Positions 26,274 through 36,838 of a stretch of 64,000 bases of DNA are shown here, in pieces. Location: positions 186,001 through 250,000 of the forward strand of contig JABWDB010000070.1 of NCBI GenBank assembly GCA_019614645.1, written 5' to 3'. The notes beneath the pieces were generated by a model. It did no database searches and was not told the DNA's origin. It worked only from the letters and a program-made list of their open reading frames with translations. How positions within the stretch are numbered: position 1 is the stretch's first letter; every line of letters starts with the position of its first letter. The DNA comes from Stratiolaelaps scimitus. Its lineage: Eukaryota; Arthropoda; Arachnida; Mesostigmata; Laelapidae. The position numbers were made by a program, and so were the translations under genes.

Positions 26274-27000
26274 AGGCCGCTCGACGCCAGAGTCTCGGCG
26301 CCCTGCAGCCTGCAGCAATCTAGTGGCTCTCTCTCTCTCTCTGGCCCGTGAACGGTGGCTGCTTGTCTCTTTGAGTGCGTCTGGATGTCTGTGTGTGTCT
26401 TGATGCATATGCGTGAGTGCATATGCGACTGCACTGGCGCCACGGCCGCGCGTAGATAGACCGACACACACGCTCAGAGTCATTGACGGTAGTGGTGATG
26501 GTGCTGTTACTGCTGCTGGTGTTAGTGGCAGGCGCTTCGCTGTCGGTGAAGACTGGCTGTACCGGCACCGGTTATGCTCCGGTGTGCGGAGCACATCTCT
26601 GGCCCGGTGGCTGCCTGCCGTCGCGCCCTTCGAGCCTTTTCACTGAGTTGCCAGCGCGCTCAAGCAACGAGCGGTACGCGGCGGCAACTTGTGCCGCGGA
26701 CGCTGCTGCTGCCGCCGCCGCCGCCCCAAAACAAAAGTGCTCCGTCTCATCCGGGAGGAGATCTGCGCGGTCATGCATAGCACTGCGATGTGCTGCGTGT
26801 CTCTATCTCTGTTTGTCTGTTGGTGCGTTCCATGAGCACCGTGAAGTGGTGATGACGGGCGTAGGACCCGCAGAGCCACGTAGACCACCTCCCTCCCCCC
26901 CGCCCCATACTCAGGGACACAGAGACAAGTACGAAACATTAACAACGAGCACGAAACAGCGAAACAACAGAACGCGTTCGTAGGAACGCTGAGCGGCAAA
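25081..27000 (-). promoter_or_regulatory. GC-rich upstream region of the Dof-like gene (presumed promoter and 5' exon zone)
   Basis: This block is rich in CpG and CAG/CTG triplets, unlike the AT-rich flanks, and lies directly 5' of the Dof-like gene. It includes (CTG)17 at 26221-26271 and GA/CT and CA tracts. Open frames here are mostly repeat-driven, in several frames on both strands, and I do not call them genes. The promoter role is inferred from position and composition; I saw no clear TATA box or initiator. Confidence 0.3.
26221..26271 (+). repeat. (CTG)17 trinucleotide repeat upstream of the Dof-like gene
   Basis: Seventeen CTG units (CAG on the strand of the Dof-like gene), about 1.2 kb upstream of its start codon. 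It gives polyserine, polyalanine and polyleucine frames, none of which I call as genes. Confidence 0.95.
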
Positions 27001-30000
27001 CCAATAAAGCGGGCCGTTGTTTAATTCTCTTTACTTGAAAATTGCGTGTGTGCGTAGGCGCGCACGCACTGATACACACTGTGTTACACTGATACATATA
27101 ACAAAAAAAAAAAAATTTTATACATAAATGTGGCTACCTCAGTGTGTGGCCACTGGTTTCACATCGGCTAATGCTGCTCTTGACCTGCTGCTGCTGCTGG
27201 TGCTGATTGGATAGCGGAAACGGGAGCAGATGAGAATCTTGGAAGTTCGGGCTAGACGAAGGCGCTAGCGGTCAGAATGAACGGACCTCGCCGACAGGGG
27301 TAGGATCGTCCTCATGGTCGGAAATTGAAGTGTTCGTGTCCGGCCACGAAGATCGCCAGAACCGCCGCCGCAGCCGGCACTGGCGCTACCGCTTCTGCTA
27401 TACCAAACATTTCGGTGCGACAGGAATTATTGCAGCTTGCACAACGAACACGGATTGAAGTTACTGGCAAGTTCAGCATTTCAACTTGTTGACGACGACG
27501 ACAACGACGAACGCAGACGTGACGGCAGCTCTTCTAAAGAACCTTATTATCATTTGGGCCACGGCGAAAACAAGAGCCGTGGCCAACTCATGTGTTGACT
27601 AATCATAACAATAATTGCGTCGGCTGAATTGATTGGATTGAATTGATCGGCTCTTCCTTGACAGTGGTGTCCGTCTTATTGGCGACATTGCAACCAATCA
27701 TTAGTTCGTTGGAAGCGTTTCAACCACTGTGGGGAGGGGGTCACGGATATCTCTATCTTAATGCTTCTTCTCGCCGTCGACGTCAGTAATCAGTCCTTGC
27801 GCGTGTGTGCGTATGGCCGCAGCTAGGCTCGATTGCCTCTTTATTCTCGAGCTGCAGAGGAGCGGCGTCATGTTAGAAGCCACAATTCGTCAATCAGATA
27901 CGAATCAATCGAATCCCCCACGTCACATTACAGCGGGTTCATTCGTTTAATGAGATTAGCAGCAAATCATATATCATAATGCTGCGCCACCCGCACGCAC
28001 GGAGGGAGGGTCCTTTTTCTGGTCTGATACCGAGCAGAATGCTGAATCTCGTCATGCCCTGACCGGGGTACCCCGGATGTTGCCACTCGACTCAGTGGAA
28101 CACCGCTTCCAATTTATGTTTCGTTGGCTGGCGACGACAGATCTGCAGCATCTCATCGGGCGCGAGTTGGCCGATTGCTGCTGGGAAAAGCCTATAGTTT
28201 GGCCGATGTCACTGACTGACCCTAGCGATGCTGCTCGCTTGCTTCGGTGTGGCCTGTGTCGATGTGCTGCGGTTCGCGCGACATTGAGCCGATCCCAGCA
28301 ACGTCCGATAAACACTGATACGAATTAGTTGGAACGATGACACTTGAACTTGGGCTGAGGCACAATGATCTCTGACTACTGTTCATGATTGAAATTGCTC
28401 AAAGCGAGATATTAACCGTGTAACGATACAGCTTTGTAGGTTAGGCGAGTCCAATGGCATCGAGATTTCGCAGAAGCATTATACGATATATTTTCGGTTA
28501 GGTTCAGTGACATGATCAGAGAGGCATGCTCGGCGAAATGCGGCACATTCTGATGGAACGGCGCAGGGCCTACCATCCGGCTAACCTTTAACCTAATCGT
28601 AGGCTGAATCGAGCCTAAAAATGCTCCTGGTAACCTGTTACTGATAACCTCCGTTATCCTTATTCAACGGTGTATATTGTACACCACTCGCTTCCAAGCG
28701 GATCCCCTCATGCTCATAGGGTCTTTTACGTCTTCAAAAAGCAGCAGGCGGAGATAATATCGTCATGAATATACCACGCAAATAACAATGCAAATCCGAC
28801 CGATGACGTTTACAACGTGACGTTCAGACGTATCGTTTGTTTTGGAGCGTGCCGGTGCCTGCTAATAATAACGTGTCTTCCTGTTGATATTCAAAGGGGC
28901 AACGCAATTTCTATTTTGGGCACGCTCTGAGACTGCGAAAGTGGGCCCTCCTTGTTTTGAAATATCCTATTCATGCTACATAACGGCGGCTGTTCTTGGA
29001 GGTACGTCACGTTCAGCGGGTGCAATTGTCGTTTACGTTTATCGTTACATAAATCGAGTGTTACTTCGTGAGTTTACGCCAATTCCCGATTGAATCAAAG
29101 TAGGCTTCTAACATTGAACCTTACTAAGTGGAATCTGCAAAACGTTCAAAACATTGACCCGTGTTCCCCTTTGTCCGGGCAGATATATATATATATAATA
29201 ATTCAGAAAACCAGAACGCAAAGTCACGCCATTTAACGTTGTGATATATATATATATATATATATCACAATGTTAACTGGCGTGACTTTGCGTTCTGGTT
29301 TTCTGAATTATTTCATCCTCGTTTTGCTGCTGTACTGTTAACATCGTCCACCACGTCCACGTTCTAGGTGAACTTGCGTCGCTCTTTGGATTAATTTTCG
29401 TTCGTGTTCTGATGTTTTCCGGACGAATTCACACTCGTCGCAACCGTTGTAACCGTATTTTACGTCAAGGTGCCGCGCTATCACGCCCGTCGTATCAGTC
29501 ATTAATTTGATTGTTGAACGTTTTCAACCAGTCGTCGTCGGCATTGTAGCTCAAATCTTGTCACTTGTTGACGGCCGACACCAGGAGAGGACGTATCTGC
29601 CGGGGTGGTTAGAGGCCCAAGCGTACGTCTCGGGTAGAACGAAGGACAGATGCTCGGCTCAATACATTCATCAGCATTTCTTAACCTGATGATTTCTTCA
29701 TTGAGCTGATGCAGAACAATTTATTGCAAGCGATGATCCGTTCCGATCAGTCAAGGTCAAACTGATGAATACCTCATTTGCGTATAATAGGATCAGTATA
29801 GCGCGTATAGGCAGCGGCCTCTCGCGTAGCGCACATCAATTCTACACACCAAAGCTGGTAGTGAGCCGTGCTGGTAAAGCGCCTGGTTCACACCCTTTGA
29901 TTTACACTTCTTACATCATGAGGAGTCAGGCGACTCGCTCGAACCAACTCGATTTATGGAGGTAGTGTCTTGTATGCTTAGTGGTTGTTCTGGAGCTACG

Positions 30001-32280
30001 TTATCGAGCTAGCATGTGGTTGTTTTATGTCCTCCGACAAGGGTACCAATCTGAATGGCTAGCAGTGGTCGAGAAGCTGGTTTGAATAGGATTCACAAAT
30101 TCTCGACCGTGGTCGAAACAGCAACGTACAAGTTCATCTTGTGCTCTGTTTACAACCTTCCACGGGGAAGCTCTTCCTGTGTGTTGAACATGAACCTAAT
30201 TTCCTCCATGCATGCCGTTTTTTAGCCCAGTAGCTTCGGGTCGATCAGGGGTTTCACAAGAGATATTCTAAAAAAAAAATAAAACGCTTGGCGCTTTTCT
30301 GAGATCGGACCGAGCATGGACCTGATATTTGCGCAGACATTAATCTGATTTTTCCCATGAAGGTTCTGAGTTTGAGGACAGGGATATATATATATATATA
30401 TTATATATTATATACACACGACAACATCGTGAAATATTTGTCATTTTTTTATTCGTCCATTTCGTGATTGTTCCAGTGACAAAGTCCTCCGAAATCAAGA
30501 ATTCGAAACCAGTAAAAGCTGAAGTCGTCGGCTGAAAAAGCCTGACGTCGCTGGTGGAAACTCTCTCAGTGGAAATCAAGTTTATTTTTAATGAACAGAG
30601 CAGTTTTTTGCATCCGTCCAATTTTGGCCCGTCACGATTGAAATGTCAAATACTACATGTTACCGGGTATTCATTACCGTTGTAGATTTTCAATCGTACC
30701 ACTGGCTTGCTATCTCCGACCAACGGAAGCCACTACTAATAAGATGGCTATAATTGTAGTAATCATTCGGGGTCGCTGGTGGCCAGAAGTGCTCAAAGCC
30801 AAGGTCCGTATACCACGTCATTGCCATGTTGTGCAGCCTTTTCTGCTGTCGCTGTCGCTATTATTGATGTGTGATACGCGAACGAATGTGGGATATCTCT
30901 CTGTTGATCGATCTGTCCGCGTGTCTGGCCTATGCATCCGTGTTTGTGCGACCCTGTGTGAGCGTCTCAGCGCCTTGTGGAGGACCTCAGTTCTGGTCGT
31001 TATTACGCCTTTTGGTTGAGTTACGACGCCGACGGTTGGGGTGACCAACCGTAGGGGAAGAAGGCCTGGCAATATGGCTGCGGCACCGGCTTCATGCTTG
31101 TCATATGTATGTGCCTCTGGGGATTGGCTTCAGTCAGGCTACCCATTACAGCCGCCTTTTTCCCGGGTGCACGGGGCTCGTTCTTTACTCGAACAGATGA
31201 GGATCACCAGCGGTGATTAACTGCACGGCCGCCGCTCGAGAGTCGGTCTATTAGTACGTGTGCTCGTGCAGATACAGCTTACAAACGCTTACGTTTGACT
31301 CCACTTACTGTCACAAAGACAGAGAGAGAGAGAGAGACTGACGGAAGAGAGGTACCGAGATACAATATACTTACTCGTCCGAGTAGCGCCGCTGCTGGGA
31401 AAACCCCGAGGCGTACCATCATAGCCGAGTTAGTCGTCATTGGCGTCGGGCACAGCCGAGCAGTGAAGTTACTCTGTATCTACAATAATCGCCATACGGC
31501 CACGTCCATTGAAGGTATACATGTAATAATAATGATAATAATAATGATGACACTAGTAGTAACTCCCACAGCGAGCGCTTAGCAGCAGCAGCAGCATCAT
31601 CACCATTTCGGCGTTCAACCGCCGCCACAGCTCTTTTTCCACTGCGAGATCTGCTGGGCTCGGCTGGACAAGAGAGAACACCAAATGGCTAAGCGTGTGC
31701 GTGTGTGTGGTGTTCTGTCTTTACCAGAGTACATCCAGCAGAAAAACAGAGAAATGGACTGTCCCGTAGCGGTCAGCTGAGGCAAACTAACGACGGGGAT
31801 CTACCAGCGATCGGCAACGCCGATATATCTATACAGCGACTAAGCAACGGAGGGGTATATATATATATATATCTGCGACGGAATCCGAAAGGCGAAATCG
31901 AGTGGACGCTCGCGCTGCGCGAAAAATGATCAACGCCAGACGAAGTCCCCTCTCATCGCGATGAGCGGCGCGGCGCGGGTGGCAAGTCAAGCAGGGGTTA
32001 GTTCGTTCGTCGGCGGAGGGCCCTCCACAGTAGATCCGGCTAATTGTTGCTGGGTTTTCCGCGGCGTTAGCGCCAGCCGTCCCGGGCTGTTCCGGTATTC
32101 GCTGTCACGCGCCAAGAGTGCACTTCTCCTACAGCTATGAAGCTTCTACCGGCGGTATGGTTTCGATGCGGACACAGCGGTCGGCTGCCGGATAAGTCTA
32201 CCGCGTCCGGCTGTATAGCTATTACGATCGTTAGTTACTACGGCGATCCGATTGCCGTTTGTGTATAGTGAGTACACTGC
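27001..32280. other. gene-free stretch
   Basis: No supported exon. It includes a 116-bp palindrome at 29197-29312, AT tracts near 30383-30400 and 31857-31872, and GC-rich patches near 27.3 kb and 31.9-32.3 kb. Frames such as 30657-31019 lack splice or domain support. Confidence 0.5.
29197..29312. repeat. 116-bp near-perfect palindrome (58-bp arms, no loop)
   Basis: The arms pair at 56 of 58 positions; the two exceptions are G29238/T29271 (a wobble in RNA) and T29232/C29277. The outer 40 bp of each arm are unique sequence (left arm AATTCAGAAAACCAGAACGC onward) and the centre is (AT)n. Such structures arise as foldback transposons/MITEs or by local inverted duplication. Confidence 0.9.
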
Positions 32281-32284
32281 AGAA

Positions 32285-32425
32285 ATGGTGGTGGACATAC
32301 CGCAGTGGGGCGATCGACCAAGATTGCGCGCTCAGATGGACAGGCTCGAATTAGCACGTCTACAGACTCACGTGCAGACTAAAGACGTCGATAGAGAAAC
32401 TATGGCCGCTGATAATGACGTATAA
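32285..32425 (+). CDS. short open reading frame (46 residues), helical and charged
   Basis: ATG to TAA, starting MVVDIPQWGDRPRLRAQMDR. The centre is rich in Arg, Leu, Gln and Asp, and could form an amphipathic helix. It sits at the end of a GC-rich block (about 31.9-32.4 kb) in an AT-rich setting. A frame of this size occurs easily by chance. It could also be a first coding exon using the donor GAC|GTATAA. Confidence 0.2.
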   Translation: MVVDIPQWGDRPRLRAQMDRLELARLQTHVQTKDVDRETMAADNDV

Positions 32426-35400
32426 AACGTCGTCACCAAGCGCTAGAATATTTTCTATTATTGAAATTACTGCTATTATTATGATTATTATTGTGATTTT
32501 GCACATTGTTACTCGAGGTAAAAGTGTCCAAAAGTGTCACTGACCATGTGACGATTCTTTGAAGAAACGAATTCAAGCAACAGTACAATACTGTACTGTT
32601 TCGTATCTCGTTCTGAGATGGACAGATCATTGAGAGAATACTTGGTCGGGTGTATGATCAATAAATAAATTATATTTGTTGCCAGTCCGCCCCGATCTCG
32701 TTGGCCGAAGATCGTTCGCACGTATCCTGCACGTAAAATATCGTCAATGTACCTTCCAAACCAAGGCATTAACACATAGCGGTTTGACAATCCATATTAC
32801 TCCAGTAGTTATTGTACGAGACCCTAGTCTCAACCATGCTTCCTAGTCCTAACGGCTACGAGACACTCTGTCACTATTTTTAGTCAAATGTGTATTTTGC
32901 GCACTGCTTGTTCAGTGAGAAGCATAATTATGCAGACTTGTTGTTTTTTATTTTTCGTAGTCGACGCGCCCGATTCATTGAATGGCGGTTGCTGACGATT
33001 GGCGCTTCCCGTGGATGTCACCTCTGCCCGAAAGCACTTCCGCTTCGAAAGGTTACGTCAATAATCTGAATAATATAGCAATGAAGCTATGCCCGCGCTA
33101 CGCGGCTGACTCTGGTTTCCGGTATAAATACGCGCGCCGTCAGGATCTTGTGCCATCTGGTAACCCGGTATCAACATGTTTTAATATGCCAGTGCACTCA
33201 ATTGCCCTCACGCGGCGTCGTGACCTCAGGGACGAAAAACGCTCGCGGTGAAGTGTCATGAAAATATATTCCAGCTACATATATCAGTATTAGATTGCTG
33301 AAATATCGCATTCACATCGGCGGTGTGAGAACGACACCAGAATCTGATCAAAACAATCTATGTCGTAATTTGTAGAATCGTTCCTCGGCCTGTATAAGAT
33401 ATTGATCAGAAGTTCTCAGCCTTAAAGTGAGTTGACCTGTTGTTGTTGTTGTCTGCCGTGGAGTGCGCATAAGTTAGGCAACGTGGGCCACACGGCCCGG
33501 CGTAGCAAATTGTTCCAGATTGATTGGACCATCGTTACGTATTTGGCAATGATGAGCGACAATCAACAATGAATTTTCACCAAACCCTCTGAATACTTGT
33601 CACAGATGTATCCCAAGTGCTCATTGTCACTTTGAAACTTCTTGTTACCGAAGAACGGCTCTCAAGCGCTCGCGAACACTGCCGGTGATGCTCGGTCGAC
33701 GGATGTCCGTGGCAGTGATTCGCGCCCATATGAAAGACCCGTAATCATAAATCTAGTTGGCCTCTTTGTTGTGTCGTGACACTTTGGTCCTGCCTGTGGC
33801 TCACACACAACCCTGTTACCTAAGTAAGCGTAACAAGCAAGTTGGCAATGATTGCCGACTAATTATCCTTCCCATAACGGATATCAACCTCCCGCTTCCT
33901 TGCTCGTCTGCATACGCCTCCTGATAAAACCTTCAAATGAGGTATATAGCTAAAACGTAGCTATGAATATCTGTGGATATGTGCTGCTGCTGCTGCTGCT
34001 GGTGCCATTCTTACTGTTCCGGCTGTTGATTTGGTACCGGGGGACGCGGAGCTACCGCGCGGACAGAAAATCAGATGCGTGGGCTCGGAGTCGGACACTG
34101 GCGTTGGTACCCGGCCGACGGGAGCAGCAGCGGTAATCACTATTCGGTCTGATTACTCGCTCGAGACTGACGTTCTGACTAACTGGCTGACCGGCAGTCG
34201 GACACGCGAAGTCAGATCCCCGCGCGTTCAACAAGCACGTCGAGCATATGCCGGGTGACGTCCGTGGTCTGGATACGGATCGGTATACCCGTGAATCGAT
34301 GTCCGTTAGCTTGCTTCCGTCGAAGGCTATCTGAGGCCGAGGCTGAGCTAAGCCAGATCTGCTGACGAATGATCGGAAACGGTGGTGAGCGCGCCGCGCA
34401 GTCGAAGGAACATTTCTTGGCTTCCGCAGAGCCATCTGCCCACGCAGATGGCTCTGCGTATGACAGGCGGTTTCTGCTACAATCACTGCTACTGGTAGAA
34501 TACTATCGGGCGGTGGCGGACTATCGCTGCTACGGTTGCAGATAGAATCATCGCACCGCCTCATCATCGGGACGGGGTTGGGGGTCGTTGGTGGGGTGTG
34601 GCAGGCGACGAGGGAGCGGACGTTTCAATCGAAGCCGAAGTGACGAACAACAACAACAGGTGTCACGGAAACCCCCCAGAGCAGACGAGACCGTCGACAG
34701 TTTCCGTAATTGAAGATTGAAGACACTTGCCGCTCATCGTGGCGTCCGGATCGACAGGCGTGCGCAGCTGAACTCCGCTTGACTAGTGAATTGGTCCAGG
34801 GTCGAGTCAATTTCAAATTCACCATTCAACGAGATAGATTTGTATAAACATTTGGCCGTTCGTGGCTGCTTTCTCCGTCGTACGGACTCGAGTCGAGGTG
34901 ACTGGTGGCCACCAGGTAGTGAGAGTCATTACGGAAAACGGGGGCCGTAGTTGTCTGTTTCCTGTCAACGGGACCTCCGGAGCGTTTGTTGGATCAATTC
35001 GGCTTAAGCAGTAACTGTGCAGATCCTCGTCGGATAGTCGAACCCCTGCGTTCGTTTCACGTCCCATGAGCCCCGCTTTCCCCCTCTGAGTGACTAGCCC
35101 GGAGGCGAAATCTTCGAACGCGAAAGGAACAGACGCACAGGGCACAGATTTATTCAATTCAAAACAGTTCCTCCCTCGTACAACGGGGTCCATTCACTTC
35201 ACTTGTGATCAGTGACTTTGAAGGAGGTGGCGGACAAACAGCTAAGCAAAGGCACTCGGAGAGTTTTAGGTAAAATCAGCACGAGCGACGCCACATCCGC
35301 TGTGGTGTACTCACACCGTAGTAGTAAAGTGCTGTGAGCGAAGCTCGGCTCAGCTCAGCACAGCATCCGATATCGGACGCTAACTCCCACCGGTCCCGCA

Positions 35401-36636
35401 CCGGATCTGTGGTCGAATTGATCAAGTTTTGATGTGGCACTTGCGTTCGCCACTTTCACTGAGCGCCGGACGCCAACTATAGGCTCGTATCGACGTACGG
35501 AATCAACGTCGTGGATCCGAATTCAACGTGTTTACAGGTATTGCCGAATCCGATATCGGTCATATGCGATGATCGGCCTGTATCCGTACGCGAAGTGTTT
35601 AATGCGGAGGGGTTCTAGCGAGACTGATGTTCAGTTGGTGATGAGCATAACTGAAACGCTACGAGACACCTAAGGATTTGCCACTCGGAGCTATAGCCGA
35701 GAATGAAATGTATTTGCCTTCGGGGCGGAACATCCTCAACATTAGGGCGTCAATGGGTCCACAATCCCCGTTACTGTATTATCGTCGATGTTGCCAGGTA
35801 TCCTGGAGCCTTCGCGGCAGCACCTAAAAGGTGAGATCACCCTGGCTATGGCAAAGCGGTGCCCCCGCCTTTATTTTCTTCGGCGCGTTATGGGAAGCAT
35901 GCCGCCTCAACGGCGTGTAAGAAAATGCCATTAAGGCCAAAGTGAGAAGAAAAAGCATCGCTTTTTGATGTGAACGAACGCTTGCCTTGATTGGATATCG
36001 AAGTCGTGAAGAGGTCAGTGCATTGTCTGATATCGGACGGAGATGAGATGCATCAGACGAGTGCTCTGCGAACACCACGCTCACCCTGTGTATACCATCG
36101 CTAAAACCCATATATATATATATTTATATATATATATATGTATCGTATGCATAAGTATGCATGGTGTGGTTACTCTATTTGTTCTGCTGTAAGGGCCCGT
36201 TCTTCTCTGCCTCTGATCATCAGCTAGCTGTAAGTGCACCCTCACTTCTGTGCGGACTATGTGAGATCGTATGGGGTCGTCGTCCTTCTGCCATAGCAGA
36301 TAAAAAGATCGGATTCGCTCTAGCCGATCTGGACCTCGAGCGATATTCGAGGTTGGAGGAAGTGGCATATGTTGCAGCAGTATATCGAAGTCGTCGAGCA
36401 AATTTTGCCACACTAGTCCCATATCGGATCTACGTAGTCACCAGGCGAAGTTCTGCCCGTGAAGTAAATCCACCGATTTTATGTGTTCGTCCACCGAATG
36501 ATATTCACGGCCGTTCGTTTATTCGGCCGTGTATTATATAACCAGTTCCGTTTCAAGATTACAATTTCTAATTAGAAGGTGATGGCAAAGGTGCATTCTG
36601 TATCTAACTTGCCGGCCTAGTCTTCTATCTTGCCAG
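32426..36636. other. gene-free stretch
   Basis: No supported exon. It holds a perfect 15-bp-stem hairpin at 34425-34458 and an (AT)n tract near 36112-36140. The 171-codon minus-strand frame at 34052-34567 runs through that hairpin and shows no motif. Confidence 0.5.
34425..34458. repeat. perfect GC-rich hairpin, 15-bp stem with CCAC loop
   Basis: CGCAGAGCCATCTGC pairs with GCAGATGGCTCTGCG around the four-base loop CCAC (34440-34443), with no mismatch. It is not followed by a T run, so it does not look like a Pol III terminator. Confidence 0.85.
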
Positions 36637-36838
36637 ATGGACGTGCCTAAGCAAAGGCGATTATTCTTGCAAATTACTAGAGTCTTCCTGAACGGTCCAT
36701 TAAAAGGGGAACAAAAGCGAGACCTTTTTCCGGGCGTTTACGTGCACCAAGTTGGAAAAGACCTCGAAACACTTCCCGTTCAGACTTTTTTTCGAATCGA
36801 AGTATTACACAGTACTGGGCTGTTGGCGCCGTTCTCAG
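36637..36838 (+). CDS. candidate upstream coding exon, possibly the start of the CRACD-like gene
   Basis: A good acceptor (CTTCTATCTTGCCAG) is followed immediately by ATG, and an open 202-nt stretch ends at the strong donor CTCAG|GTAAGC. The peptide begins MDVPKQRRLFLQITR and has no recognised domain. The exon ends in phase 1, exactly what exon A at 56381 needs. That match has a one-in-three chance of being accidental, and the implied intron is about 19.5 kb. Alternatively it is an exon of another plus-strand gene or a chance pair of splice sites. Confidence 0.35.

Noticed and set aside
34052..34567. 171-codon minus-strand frame
   Set aside because: It runs through the perfect hairpin at 34425-34458 and shows no protein-like features or start and splice support.
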